This document shows, one piece after another, positions 17,502 to 27,617 of a stretch of 64,000 nt of DNA. This stretch comes from Thalassotalea_H castellviae (GTDB taxonomy: Bacteria > Pseudomonadota > Gammaproteobacteria > Enterobacterales > Alteromonadaceae): the NCBI RefSeq assembly GCF_031846185.1, contig NZ_JAVRIF010000006.1:1-64000 (forward strand), in the 5' to 3' direction. Made by a program: the position numbers and the translations under genes. Position 1 is the stretch's first letter. Each line of letters opens with the position of its first letter. A model generated the notes under the pieces. That model was not told the origin of the DNA. It saw only the letters and a list, made by a program, of their open reading frames with translations, and made no database searches.

Positions 17502-18953
17502 TTAAGAACGCCAAAACGCTGGTGTAAACAACACCAGCAAGGTAAAGATTTCTAACCGACCAAATAACATCGCTAAAATTAGCACCCATTTACTTGAATC
17601 ACCAAGGTTAGCAAAGTTAGCAGCGACTTCTCCTAAGCCAGGTCCTAAGTTATTTAAGCAAGCAGCAACAGCGGTAAAAGCAGTTATATCATCTACGCCT
17701 GCCGCTAATAATGCCAACATACAAAGCACAAACACGGCAGCATAAGCAGAGAAAAAGCCCCAAATCGCTTCAACTACTCGATTTGGTAAGGCTTTATTAC
17801 CTAATTTAATGGTAAAAATAGCTTTCGGGTGAACGAGTTTATTTAGCTCACGCAAACCTTGTAAATATAATAAAACCACGCGGACAACTTTCATACCGCC
17901 GCCTGTACTCCCTGCACAACCACCAATAAAGCTAGAAAAAATTAATAATATGGGTAATAACGTTGGCCACTCTGAAAAAGATGTGGTGGCAAAGCCTGCT
18001 GTGGTACTAATTGACACGGATTGAAACAAGGCTTGATCAAAGGCTTCAAATCCACTTTCGTAGATCCCTGCCGACATTAATACCGTAAAGCAAAGTAAAG
18101 TCAGTGCTAACTGAATATAAAGAAATGCTTTAAATTCAGGATCATAAAAATAAGCACGTAGTGATTTACTGTGTACTACCGCAAAATGCAGAGCAAAGTT
18201 AACTCCAGAGATAAGTAAGAAAAGTACACAAACGAAATTGATCAATGGGCTGTCGAAATACCCCATACTTAAATCATGTGTAGAAAACCCACCAATGGCA
18301 ATTGTAGAAAAAGCATGGCAAATCGCGTCAAATAAATTCATCCCTGCTAACCAATAACTGATTGAACAAGCAACCGTTAACGATAAATATATAAACCAAA
18401 GGTGCTTCGCGGTATCGGCTATACGAGGCGTCATTTTTGAGTCTTTAACTGGACCTGGAGTTTCAGCACGATATAACTGCATGCCACCAACGCCTAGCAT
18501 AGGAAGAACCGCAACCGCTAAAACAATAATCCCCATGCCACCCAACCATTGTAGTTGTTGTCGATACCACAACACTGCATGCGGAAGCCCGTCAATTTTA
18601 GTGAGTATCGTAGCCCCTGTTGTTGTTAAACCTGAAAATGACTCAAAAAAAGCATCGGCAACTGTCAAGTTAGGTTGTTCTAATAACATCAAAGGTACGG
18701 CTGAGAAACTGGCTAATACTGTCCAAAACAGAACGACAATTAAAAAGCCTTCTCTAGCCCTCAAGTCACTTTTTTCATCTCGATTGGGATACCAAGCAAA
18801 TAACCCAGCGATTAAACAGAAAACAAATGACATTAAAAATGAAACACCGCCGCCATCACGATAAATTAATGAAATAAATGCAGGAGGAAGCATGGTGACA
18901 CTGAGTATGGCCACTAACAGTCCTAAAATGCGGATAATATTTTTATATTGCAC
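17502..18953 (-). CDS. trkH: Trk potassium channel-forming subunit TrkH
   Basis: TrkH is the inner-membrane K+ pore gated by TrkA. The 483-residue protein has about ten hydrophobic segments and the four pore-loop repeats typical of the SKT family (for example FSGLTTTGATI, FSTIAIGGFSTHD, SISTTAGFATTSF and CLNNLGPGLGEV). The start is GTG, chosen because the protein aligns with TrkH from its first residues (IIRILGLLVAILSVTMLPP). It begins 18 bases after yigZ, in a pepQ-yigZ-trkH run. The last codons contain a perfect 8-bp hairpin (17518-17538) that may help end transcription. Confidence 0.96.
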   Translation of the reverse strand: MQYKNIIRILGLLVAILSVTMLPPAFISLIYRDGGGVSFLMSFVFCLIAGLFAWYPNRDEKSDLRAREGFLIVVLFWTVLASFSAVPLMLLEQPNLTVADAFFESFSGLTTTGATILTKIDGLPHAVLWYRQQLQWLGGMGIIVLAVAVLPMLGVGGMQLYRAETPGPVKDSKMTPRIADTAKHLWFIYLSLTVACSISYWLAGMNLFDAICHAFSTIAIGGFSTHDLSMGYFDSPLINFVCVLFLLISGVNFALHFAVVHSKSLRAYFYDPEFKAFLYIQLALTLLCFTVLMSAGIYESGFEAFDQALFQSVSISTTAGFATTSFSEWPTLLPILLIFSSFIGGCAGSTGGGMKVVRVVLLYLQGLRELNKLVHPKAIFTIKLGNKALPNRVVEAIWGFFSAYAAVFVLCMLALLAAGVDDITAFTAVAACLNNLGPGLGEVAANFANLGDSSKWVLILAMLFGRLEIFTLLVLFTPAFWRS

Positions 18954-18971
18954 GACTATTATTACTTCTTA

Positions 18972-19586
18972 TTATTCATGTGACTTTAAAATTAATTGGC
19001 CAGAAGACAACGTTTGTAATTGTTCTTTTAATAACGGTAAATTTTCTTCAGGAATAGCTAAAGTTAATGCAACATCTTCTTGAAAACATTGTTCAATAAC
19101 TTCACCACCTATAGTATTAAGTAAATGTAGCACATCATTCACTTGAGTATACTGACACGCTAACGTTTTCTGTACCATAGGAATTTTAGTTTTTGTTTTT
19201 AATAACGTTAATGCTTGTCTTACACTCCCCCCATAAGCTCTTTGCAGTCCGCCAGTCCCTAATTTAATTCCACCAAAATAACGAACCACCACGGCACAAA
19301 CTTCGCCGATGCCACTACCTTGCAAAACATTTAGCATAGGACGACCGGCAGTGCCTGAGGGCTCTCCATCATCTGAAAACCCATAACATTGACTATTTTT
19401 TGGATGCGAACTGACAAACGCATAACAGTGATGTCGTGCTTGAGGATGTAATTCAATGATTTTTTTTAAGAACGTTTTAGCGGCTTCATTAGAAGCGCAA
19501 GGTGATAGATAACAAATAAATCGACTTTTATTGATAATTGTTTCATCTATCACTTCACTTGCTGCTATTTGATAAGTTTGTGACAC
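18972..19586 (-). CDS. yigZ: YigZ/IMPACT family protein
   Basis: This 204-residue protein of the UPF0029/IMPACT family has the conserved block HHCYAFV...CYGFSDDGEPSGTAGRPML and VVRYFGGIKLGTGGLQRAYG at about residues 55-125, then a ferredoxin-like C-terminal domain. Eukaryotic IMPACT acts in translation control, and the bacterial role is not established. The start is GTG. In E. coli the order is also pepQ-yigZ-trkH. Confidence 0.92.
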   Translation of the reverse strand: MSQTYQIAASEVIDETIINKSRFICYLSPCASNEAAKTFLKKIIELHPQARHHCYAFVSSHPKNSQCYGFSDDGEPSGTAGRPMLNVLQGSGIGEVCAVVVRYFGGIKLGTGGLQRAYGGSVRQALTLLKTKTKIPMVQKTLACQYTQVNDVLHLLNTIGGEVIEQCFQEDVALTLAIPEENLPLLKEQLQTLSSGQLILKSHE

Positions 19587-19604
19587 GTTTAACTTTTACT
19601 ATGT

Positions 19605-20930
19605 TTAGTCTAATTCTAAATCACGGGTCATATTTTCATTATGTGATTGATGAACAATAATATTATCTTCAATTCGAATCCCGCCAAATCGGCGCATTTC
19701 ATCGACATTCTCCCATTGAATCATATCGCCATTTTTTGACTGTTTTAGATCTGATAGTAATGAATCGATAAAATATAAACCTGGCTCAATAGTAAAAACC
19801 TGCTCACTTTCTATGACTCTTGAAGTTCTTAAAAACGGATGGTTGTCTGGAGTATTTACATGCGTTCCACGTTCATCTGCCATAAAACCGCCGACATCAT
19901 GAGTTTGAAGACCTAAATGATGACCAAGACCATGCGGGAAAAATGTACTCACCACACCAGCTTCAGCAGCAGTTGCAGCATCGACAGTTAAAAAGTCGAA
20001 CTCATGTAAAACATTCGCAATGTCGCGATAAGTATTAATATGGAGATCCACATAACTTTTCCCTGGTTGAAGTCCATCAACTGCCTTCAACATTAATTGA
20101 TCCATGCGGGAAATTAACTCAGCAAACTTATCACGTTTATAGGAATACGTTCTGGTAATATCAGAGGCATAACCATGAAAGTTTGCGCCTGCATCTATGA
20201 GAAATGAACGATGCACTTGAGGCACACTTCTCTCTAATGCCGTGTAATGCAAAATAGCGGTATTTTCATTTAGTGCGACTATACTTCCGTAGGGTGTTTC
20301 ACTTTCGGTCTGTTGACTCGCTTTTAAATAAGCTTGCTGAATATCATATTCAGAGGCACCATCAAAAAATGCAGCTTTTGCCGCTTTATGAGCTTTCACC
20401 GCAATGCTATTGGAAAGTCGCATACATTCTTGCTCATATGATGTTTTATATGCGCGATGAAAGTGTAAATAATTCAATAATGTATCTGGATTAATACTGT
20501 CAAACCCTAACGCTTGAGCTACTTCAACGTGTGCCCCTATATAAGCGTAGCCTTTTTTATCGTAAGGCAGAAGCTGATCAACGGCAGAGGCCTTACTCAA
20601 CACTTTTATGTCAAAAAACTCATTCCAATAGTTATTGGATAATTCAATCACTTTATGCCAAAAATCAGTCGGCTGATAATAAATAAGCGTCGGTTTGTCT
20701 TCACCATTGATGATTAACCAAGAGTTAGGCACATTGACCAAAGGAAGCCAATGTTTAAAATGCGGGTTAACTTTAAAGGGATAACTTAAATCATCCAAGA
20801 ATACTTTAAGCTCTTGCCCAGAATGAATGACTATACCCTGCAAATTATCTCGTTTAAGCGCGTTTTTGGCTCTGATTTGTAGTTCAGCTACATGTGCTGG
20901 ATATAAGGTCGAAAGTTTACTCATTCTCAT
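19605..20930 (-). CDS. pepQ: Xaa-Pro dipeptidase
   Basis: PepQ is a cytoplasmic prolidase that splits Xaa-Pro dipeptides using two metal ions. I place the start at 20930 (MRMSKLSTLYPAH), giving 441 residues. It has AGGGTG upstream and matches E. coli PepQ (443); readings from further upstream lack a ribosome-binding site. Pita-bread metal ligands are visible in DAGANFHGYASDITRTY, HGLGHHLGLQTHD, FTIEPGLYF and GGIRIEDN. It is the first gene of the pepQ-yigZ-trkH group. fadB, its neighbour in enterobacteria, is absent here. Confidence 0.95.
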   Translation of the reverse strand: MRMSKLSTLYPAHVAELQIRAKNALKRDNLQGIVIHSGQELKVFLDDLSYPFKVNPHFKHWLPLVNVPNSWLIINGEDKPTLIYYQPTDFWHKVIELSNNYWNEFFDIKVLSKASAVDQLLPYDKKGYAYIGAHVEVAQALGFDSINPDTLLNYLHFHRAYKTSYEQECMRLSNSIAVKAHKAAKAAFFDGASEYDIQQAYLKASQQTESETPYGSIVALNENTAILHYTALERSVPQVHRSFLIDAGANFHGYASDITRTYSYKRDKFAELISRMDQLMLKAVDGLQPGKSYVDLHINTYRDIANVLHEFDFLTVDAATAAEAGVVSTFFPHGLGHHLGLQTHDVGGFMADERGTHVNTPDNHPFLRTSRVIESEQVFTIEPGLYFIDSLLSDLKQSKNGDMIQWENVDEMRRFGGIRIEDNIIVHQSHNENMTRDLELD

Positions 20931-21094
20931 GTGATCACCCTGATGAAAAATTTTAGCCATCATACCATAGCGTATTGTGCAGTTCAGCACTTGCGACTTT
21001 ACATATCTATGATTGCTTTGATTTTAAAGTGATTATCGCAAGATCAATATTATGATGACTACAACACCTTATCTGAAAAAGCATTATGTAGTCA

Positions 21095-23005
21095 TTATAA
21101 CTGGGTAATATTTAGGCTATGCAACTGATCAAACAGCGAACTTTGCTCACCCACTTTATGTTGATAAATTTCTTGATAAGCCAGTACGCTTTTCACATAT
21201 TCACGTGTTTCCCGAAATGGGATCGTTTCAATCCAAATATCAGCAGGTAATTCGTTTGCAGATTTTAACCACTTTTTCACGCGATAAGGTCCAGCATTAT
21301 AGGCCGCAGTAGCTAGCACTTGATTTCCTTTATGCCTATCTAATAAATCTTTTAAATATTTAGTGCCTAAATTAATATTATTTTTACTATCAAGCAGGTA
21401 TTTAGTCGATACCTTTTTCCGTCTTGTTAAATGTTTTGCGGTATCCGGCATTAACTGCATTAAGCCTCTCGCTCCGACAGATGAGTTTGCATCCGACATA
21501 AAGGAGCTTTCCCGACGAGTAATAGCAAAAGCCCATGCAGGGTTAATGGCATACTTACTCGCATGTTGCTTAATTTCATCGTTGAATGCTAATGGAAATC
21601 GTAAATCTACATCATCTAAATATCCCACTTGAGATAAAGCAAAAATAGCACGATCATACCAACCTATTTCATTCGCTAATTTAGCGGCTACTAACTTTTG
21701 TCGTTCTGTTAATTGTCTTAGCCAATAGTTCCATTCTAATCTTGCGTGGTAATAACGACCTAAATGAAAAAATTCAAAGGCTCGCTTGCCCGCCGCATTT
21801 TTAAAAAGCTCTATTTTTTCTTGTTCAGATATTTGTAAGGGCTTATTTTGTAAATTAACGGGTTTATCGCTATAGGTTGCTGCTAAAAATCCATAATAAT
21901 GACGAGTATCTGCCAACTCCTCCATTAATTGTTTACCTAATACTTGTTCATTGGTGGCTAATAAACTGCGTGCATACCAATATTTCCATTGTTGTTTTTG
22001 TTGATAAGCATCTGGTAATGACAGTAATTCTGTTTTAATGGTTGGCCAATTTTGCTTTCTCAAAACGTCAGCTATTTTCCATTGAACGATATTGTCGGTT
22101 AAATTGTTATCATCGACTTGCTTTAACCATTCATTGGCCGATGGATGGTTTTTACTGGCTAAAGCTAATGAAAATTTTAAGGCAATTTTTTGCTGCTGTT
22201 CTTCTGTAAAAGCAAAGTTAGTTTTTGCTTGTTGATAAGATTTCAGCGCCCTATTTTGATCACGCCAAATTAATCTTTTAATACCATACGTATAAATGGT
22301 AGTTTCTTTGTCATTTTTATTTGGAAAGCGTGATAATTTCGTTATATAGGCAGGATCTCTACGTACTTTATGCCAAAGCTTCCCTAAATACTGCTCATTT
22401 TCAGGAAGCAGCCCTGTTAAATAAGGTATTAAAGTATGCTTACCACCATCAGCTGCTAGACCTAATCGCTGCCATACATGCTCTGGCGTTCGCAACCCTG
22501 CTTTTTGCCAACGTTCAAATAATGGATCACATGACTTAGGTTGAGACTTACCTACCACCCATAATTTCGCTATTTTAGGTAAAACGTTGCTTTCTGCTAC
22601 ACCTTTATTAAGTTGATACTGATAATAATGACAAGTGAGGTTAACGTCGTACGTTGGCTGAAAAAACTCGATAAACAGCGCCTGACGGTTTCTTTTAATT
22701 AAATAGTTCAACCATTTTTTGCGTAATGGCCAATCAAGCGGAGAACCTTGATATTTATCTAAAAAACTGGCTATTTCTTTCGCTGATGAAAGACGCATGC
22801 GGTGTATCAAGCGCTTCTGATCTAAATAAGGCTGCAATGGATAATAATTTAACTGTTGATAGAGTTCTTGATACGTTGATGAATTCGACTTCCACAGTTG
22901 TTTCTCTGCATTTTCAAAAGTCTTCCTCAATAGGTATCCTTCTGAGGCATTTGACGTAAATACAATACTGAAAAATAAGGCAAAAACTAGGAGAAACGTG
23001 CGCAT
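21095..23005 (-). CDS. slt: soluble lytic murein transglycosylase
   Basis: Slt70 cleaves peptidoglycan to 1,6-anhydromuropeptides in the periplasm. The 636 residues comprise a signal peptide (1-20, FSIVFTSNASEG), a long helical superhelix domain (about 25-470) and a C-terminal lysozyme-like domain. The catalytic Glu499 sits in TRRESSFM, followed by GARGLMQLMP, and the AAYNAGP motif lies near the end. Domain order and length match E. coli Slt (645). It is a single gene. The space before the plus-strand gene at 23149 holds both divergent promoters. Confidence 0.95.
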   Translation of the reverse strand: MRTFLLVFALFFSIVFTSNASEGYLLRKTFENAEKQLWKSNSSTYQELYQQLNYYPLQPYLDQKRLIHRMRLSSAKEIASFLDKYQGSPLDWPLRKKWLNYLIKRNRQALFIEFFQPTYDVNLTCHYYQYQLNKGVAESNVLPKIAKLWVVGKSQPKSCDPLFERWQKAGLRTPEHVWQRLGLAADGGKHTLIPYLTGLLPENEQYLGKLWHKVRRDPAYITKLSRFPNKNDKETTIYTYGIKRLIWRDQNRALKSYQQAKTNFAFTEEQQQKIALKFSLALASKNHPSANEWLKQVDDNNLTDNIVQWKIADVLRKQNWPTIKTELLSLPDAYQQKQQWKYWYARSLLATNEQVLGKQLMEELADTRHYYGFLAATYSDKPVNLQNKPLQISEQEKIELFKNAAGKRAFEFFHLGRYYHARLEWNYWLRQLTERQKLVAAKLANEIGWYDRAIFALSQVGYLDDVDLRFPLAFNDEIKQHASKYAINPAWAFAITRRESSFMSDANSSVGARGLMQLMPDTAKHLTRRKKVSTKYLLDSKNNINLGTKYLKDLLDRHKGNQVLATAAYNAGPYRVKKWLKSANELPADIWIETIPFRETREYVKSVLAYQEIYQHKVGEQSSLFDQLHSLNITQL

Positions 23006-23148
23006 AAAAAAACCTACTCTGTATATCTCTCTTTAGGTTATTCACCCTATGACAACAAAGCAAGTATATTTACCAAAAAACCATTTTCCCTATTTGGTAG
23101 TTATCAGGATTTACTGTTAATATAAAAAAAAATATCAGAATTATCCCT

Positions 23149-24051
23149 ATGAATAAATTAACAATTATCTTTATAGTTTTCGTATTATTGCCTTTTTCCA
23201 TTCTTGCTCAAGATAAACATAAAGTCGGTGCCGGCGTTAACTACCATCTCGATCAAGAAAACGGCCCTGGGTATCATATTTTTTATCAATGGCAATTTGG
23301 CGAATCGTTTGAATTTGAAACGCGATATTTTGATAATAATGACATTATGTTAGAGAACAATGACACCAATATCTTTGCCAATTACAGCCAATTTTCACTT
23401 GGTGCCAACTTTATTAAACGCTACAACAGTGATTTATCCATAAAAGCTGGAACGGGTTTAGGGTTTGTTATCAACAGCTCGAATGAAGCGGTTATCGAAA
23501 AACAAATGTCACCTTATATTATGTTAGCTGCCACCTATCAATTAACTAAAAACTTAGCCTTAGAATTTGGCCAGTTCTCTCACTTTAATAGTGAAATAAT
23601 CGATACTAACCATAGTTTGTTTTTATCTCTTAGTTATCAATTTGGTCAAAAATACAGTAATTATTCGCCTGAAGTACGCACTGCAAGTCCGGCTGTTAGA
23701 ACAACAACAACAACAGAAACGCCAAATCAAGTTAGACCAAGCGTCCCTGCAGCTGTGGTTGAAAAAACACCGCAAATGAAAAGACAAGCGATAAAATCGA
23801 ATGTTAACAAACCTCAGTGGTATGTGCAGTTTGGTGCGTTTAGCAATATCAGTAATGCTCAACAATCTTTAACACAATTACAGCAGTTATACCCAAATAT
23901 TCATTTTCAATTAGTGAATGCCAATCATTATTTTCGTATCATCAGTCATGCTTTCGAGACTAAACAACGCGCCGATGATTTTATTAGTATGTTGAAGACA
24001 GATCATAATTTAAGTGGCTATATCACTCAATTATCGCTTGCTAACAATTAA
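23149..24051 (+). CDS. outer-membrane beta-barrel protein with C-terminal SPOR domain
   Basis: The 300-residue protein has a signal peptide (1-20, FSILAQ). Residues 22-165 alternate polar and hydrophobic residues as in a small outer-membrane barrel: KVGAGVNYH, GYHIFYQWQF, FSLGANFIKRY, MSPYIMLAATYQL and SLFLSLSYQFGQ, the last being a typical closing strand. A Thr/Pro-rich linker (about 170-215, with TTTTTE) leads to a SPOR domain (QWYVQFGAFSN at about 225 to the C-terminus). SPOR domains bind denuded glycan strands at the septum. The combination suggests an outer-membrane protein tethered to peptidoglycan, possibly at division sites. The closest named family is unclear. Confidence 0.75.
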   Translation: MNKLTIIFIVFVLLPFSILAQDKHKVGAGVNYHLDQENGPGYHIFYQWQFGESFEFETRYFDNNDIMLENNDTNIFANYSQFSLGANFIKRYNSDLSIKAGTGLGFVINSSNEAVIEKQMSPYIMLAATYQLTKNLALEFGQFSHFNSEIIDTNHSLFLSLSYQFGQKYSNYSPEVRTASPAVRTTTTTETPNQVRPSVPAAVVEKTPQMKRQAIKSNVNKPQWYVQFGAFSNISNAQQSLTQLQQLYPNIHFQLVNANHYFRIISHAFETKQRADDFISMLKTDHNLSGYITQLSLANN

Positions 24052-24065
24052 TTGGGTCAGTTGTA

Positions 24066-24308
24066 ATGAATGAAATTTTTGCAACAGCAGATCACCAGTT
24101 AGATGCCATTGGCTTAAGATGCCCTGAACCCGTTATGATGGTTAGATTAAATATACGTAAAATTAACAGTGGCGAAACTTTATTAGTGTTAGCAGATGAT
24201 CCGTCTACAGCTCGAGATATACCTAGCTTTTGTCGGTTTATGGAACATCAACTCATCGCGCAACAATGTGATAGCATTCCTTTTCAATACTTAATTAAAA
24301 AGTCTTAA
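24066..24308 (+). CDS. tusA: sulfurtransferase TusA family protein
   Basis: TusA relays sulfur as a persulfide from IscS toward tRNA 2-thiouridine and other sulfur acceptors. The 80-residue protein has the signature LDAIGLRCPEPVMMVR, with Cys19 the persulfide carrier, and the C-terminal FCRFMEHQL. Length and motif are standard for TusA (E. coli 81). It starts 14 bases after the barrel-SPOR gene, and a bidirectional terminator follows. Confidence 0.93.
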   Translation: MNEIFATADHQLDAIGLRCPEPVMMVRLNIRKINSGETLLVLADDPSTARDIPSFCRFMEHQLIAQQCDSIPFQYLIKKS

Positions 24309-24337
24309 TACTTTTTACACAATTATATTTACCTAAT

Positions 24338-24380
24338 AAAAAAAGGTAGCACGCTATAAAACTAGCTTGCTACCTTTTCT
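24338..24380. terminator. bidirectional terminator between tusA and glyS
   Basis: AAAAGGTAGCA (24341-24351) pairs with TGCTACCTTTT (24368-24378) in an 11-bp stem, with T-rich sequence following on both strands. It serves the convergent tusA (plus) and glyS (minus). Confidence 0.85.
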
Positions 24381-24404
24381 TTAAAGTCGGTTGTTTAACG
24401 TGAA

Positions 24405-26471
24405 TTAACTTTGTAGTAATGAAATATCTGCAATCGCTAAAAAGCTATTTCTTATCTCATTCAGTAAAGTTAAGCGGTTAATTTTCACTTGTTCATCATC
24501 TGCCATAACCATGACACTATCAAAAAACGTATCTATCGGTTGTTTAATTTGAGATAACTCAGATAAAACCGCTTTATAATCTTTTGCCGCTTGTAATGGT
24601 TTCACTTTTTCGCTGATGGCAGTGAACGTTTTAGCTAAATCAGTTTCTGCCTGTTCAGCTGCTAAAGCTGGTTTAAATTCTGTAAATAATTCACCGCTAA
24701 ATTTAGCAAGTATATTACCAACACGCTTATTTGCTGCCGCTAAAGTTTCAGCCTCTGACATCGACTTAAAGTGATTGACAGCAGAAATACGTTTGTCAAA
24801 ATCTAAAGGTGCTGTTGGAGCATTTGCTAACACCGCTTGAATCACATCAACTGAAATATTTTGTTCTTGATAATGTGCTCTAAAGCGACCTAATACAAAA
24901 TCGATAACATCTTGTTGAGTATTTTCATTAGCTAATTTGTCACCGTATAAGGCAATACTTTCAGCAACTAATGTTTCAATATCTAAATCTAATTGTTTTT
25001 CAATGATGATACGAATTAAACCAATGGCGGCTCTTCTGAGTGCAAAAGGGTCTTTATCCCCTTTTGGTGGCTGATTAATACCAAAAATACCCACTAGCGT
25101 ATCGATTTTATCTGCTATCGCGACAGAGCAGCCAATGTTCCCTTCCGGTAAGCTATCACCAGCATATCTCGGACGATATTGATCTTCCAAGGCTTGGGCC
25201 ACCGCTTGCTCTTCGCCATCATGAATAGCATAGTATTTACCCATAGTACCTTGTACTTGAGGGAATTCTAAAACCATATCACTCATTAAATCTGTTTTAC
25301 TTAACAATCCTGCTCGATAAGCTAACTCAGCATTTTCATCGACCTGTTTCGCGATATATTGACTTAATTGAGCAATCCGCTCTGATTTAGCTTTTAACGT
25401 GCCTAATTGTTTTTGAAACAAAACTGACTCTAAACTAGCTAATCTAGATTCAAGCGATTGTTTTTTATCTGTTTTGAAGAAAAATTCGGCATCGGCAAGT
25501 CGAGGGCGTATTACTTTTTCATTTCCAAAGATAACTTTTTCTGGGGCTTTACTTTCTATATTTGCGACAAAAATAAACTTATTAATTAACTTGCCTTGTT
25601 TATCATTCACCGGAAAATATTTTTGATGGTCTTTCATCGAATAAATCAAAGGTTCAGCCGGAACTTGTAAAAACTCTTCATCAAAAGTACCGACTAAAGT
25701 CACTGGCCACTCAACTAAGGCAGTTACTTCATCCAATAAATCTTGATCAATCAACGCATCTACCGCTAACGTTTGCTCAGTTTGTTTAATTTGCTCAATG
25801 ATAAGTTGCTGTCTTTCTTGATAATCAGCGATAACAAATGCTTTTTTCAAAACAGCTTCATAATCATCGGCATGCGTCAAAGTCACCATACCTTCATGAT
25901 GAAAACGATGACCTTGTAATAAATTATTTGATGATACACCTAAAGTTTCACCATTGATCACTTTATCACCGTACATCATTGTTAAGGTATGTACTGGTCT
26001 GATAAATTGAATACGTTCGCTACCCCAACGCATCGGTTTTGGTATAGGTAATTTATTTAACGCATTACTCACCATTTCTGGAATAAGCATATCTAGCGTT
26101 TGACCGGTTTGAACAGCTTTATGTAATAACCATTCACCTTTATCGGTTTTTAACCGTTGTGCTTGTTCAATGGTAATGCCATTTGAACGTGCCCAGCCTA
26201 AAGCAGCTTTGCTTGGCTCACCTTTTTCATCAAACGCTACATTAATCGCAGGACCACGTTTCTCAATCTCTTTATCTTGTTGCTTATCCACTAAACCAGT
26301 TATCTTGACAGCAAGACGTCTCGGTGACGCAAACCAGCTAGCGTCTTCATACGCTAAGTCAGCCGATTGTACCTGTGATGTAATTTGTTCAAAAAATATT
26401 GTCGCTAAGTTTTTGAGCGATTTAGGTGGTAACTCTTCCGTACCTATTTCTATTAATAATGTATCTTTCAT
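24405..26471 (-). CDS. glyS: glycyl-tRNA synthetase beta subunit
   Basis: GlyS is the tRNA-binding subunit of the bacterial alpha2-beta2 glycyl-tRNA synthetase. I place the start at 26471 (MKDTLLIEIGTEELPPKSL), giving 688 residues against 689 in E. coli, with TAGGATT upstream. The in-frame ATG at 26492 lies inside glyQ and has no ribosome-binding site. The N-terminal IGTEELPP, the DHQKYFP block and the C-terminal DALR-type anticodon-binding region (about 580-680) are present. The gene follows glyQ in the same operon. Confidence 0.96.
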   Translation of the reverse strand: MKDTLLIEIGTEELPPKSLKNLATIFFEQITSQVQSADLAYEDASWFASPRRLAVKITGLVDKQQDKEIEKRGPAINVAFDEKGEPSKAALGWARSNGITIEQAQRLKTDKGEWLLHKAVQTGQTLDMLIPEMVSNALNKLPIPKPMRWGSERIQFIRPVHTLTMMYGDKVINGETLGVSSNNLLQGHRFHHEGMVTLTHADDYEAVLKKAFVIADYQERQQLIIEQIKQTEQTLAVDALIDQDLLDEVTALVEWPVTLVGTFDEEFLQVPAEPLIYSMKDHQKYFPVNDKQGKLINKFIFVANIESKAPEKVIFGNEKVIRPRLADAEFFFKTDKKQSLESRLASLESVLFQKQLGTLKAKSERIAQLSQYIAKQVDENAELAYRAGLLSKTDLMSDMVLEFPQVQGTMGKYYAIHDGEEQAVAQALEDQYRPRYAGDSLPEGNIGCSVAIADKIDTLVGIFGINQPPKGDKDPFALRRAAIGLIRIIIEKQLDLDIETLVAESIALYGDKLANENTQQDVIDFVLGRFRAHYQEQNISVDVIQAVLANAPTAPLDFDKRISAVNHFKSMSEAETLAAANKRVGNILAKFSGELFTEFKPALAAEQAETDLAKTFTAISEKVKPLQAAKDYKAVLSELSQIKQPIDTFFDSVMVMADDEQVKINRLTLLNEIRNSFLAIADISLLQS

Positions 26472-26478
26472 AATCCTA

Positions 26479-27393
26479 TTATCCTCGCTCATCTGACTTT
26501 TTACACATTGGAAAGCCTAGTTCTTCACGAGTTGCATAATATGCTTCTGCACATGCTTTCGATAAAGCACGTACTCTTAAAATATAACGTTGGCGTTCTG
26601 TTACTGAAATAGCATGTCTTGCATCTAGTAAATTAAATGCATGAGATGCCTTCATCACTTGCTCATAAGCGGGTAATGCCAAACCTGCTTCAATCAATTT
26701 TTGGCTGTCTTTTTCACACTGGTCAAATTGTGTAAACAATGCATCTACATCTGCATGTTCAAAATTATAGGCAGATTGCTCTACTTCATTTTGATGAAAT
26801 ACATCACCATAAAGTACTTTACCCATTGGTCCATCTGTCCAAACTAAATCATAGATGCTATCCACGTTTTGAATGTACATTGCTAAACGTTCTAACCCAT
26901 AGGTAATTTCGCCAGTAACAGGAGTACACTCTAATCCACCAACTTGTTGGAAATAAGTAAATTGCGTGATTTCCATGCCATTCAACCAAATCTCCCAACC
27001 TAAACCCCACGCACCCAATGTTGGTGATTCCCAGTTATCTTCAACAAAACGAATATCATGAACTAATGGATCAATACCTAATTCTTTTAACGAATTTAAA
27101 TACAGTTCTTGAATATTTTTGGGTGACGGCTTTAACATTACTTGAAATTGATAATAATGTTGCAGACGATTTGGGTTTTCACCATATCGGCCATCTGTAG
27201 GACGACGACATGGTTGAACATAAGCACTACTAATTGGTTCAGGTCCTACAGCACGTAAAAACGTCATAGGATGAAACGTACCAGCACCTACTTCTAAATC
27301 TAATGGTTGAACAATGACACAACCTTGACGTGACCAATAATCTTGCAATTGCAAAATTAAACCTTGGAATGTTTTACTATTAAACGTGCTCAT
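26479..27393 (-). CDS. glyQ: glycyl-tRNA synthetase alpha subunit
   Basis: GlyQ is the catalytic class II subunit that makes glycyl-adenylate. It has 304 residues (E. coli 303). The N-terminal FQGLILQLQDYWSRQGCVI, MTFLRAVGPEP, QPCRRPTDGRYGENPNRLQHYYQFQVMLKPSP and the WEIWLNGMEITQFTYFQQ block are near-identical to the family. It is upstream of glyS with seven bases between. A GGAAAA sequence precedes the ATG. Confidence 0.98.
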   Translation of the reverse strand: MSTFNSKTFQGLILQLQDYWSRQGCVIVQPLDLEVGAGTFHPMTFLRAVGPEPISSAYVQPCRRPTDGRYGENPNRLQHYYQFQVMLKPSPKNIQELYLNSLKELGIDPLVHDIRFVEDNWESPTLGAWGLGWEIWLNGMEITQFTYFQQVGGLECTPVTGEITYGLERLAMYIQNVDSIYDLVWTDGPMGKVLYGDVFHQNEVEQSAYNFEHADVDALFTQFDQCEKDSQKLIEAGLALPAYEQVMKASHAFNLLDARHAISVTERQRYILRVRALSKACAEAYYATREELGFPMCKKSDERG

Positions 27394-27617
27394 GATTTTC
27401 CGATTTTTTACTGGTTAAAAATTTTCTTGCGCTAGTATACCGTTTGTCTGATTAATCGCCTAGGTACCTAAGCAATTTTCTCGAGTTATTACTCAATTTA
27501 GGCACCAAACTTTTTGATGTCCGTTCATAGTGTTAGCGCATTTTTCTATATCACTCTAATTTTATAGCTTTTGTTATCCTAATTTAGATAGTTTATAAGC
27601 CATTTGATACTTACTTT

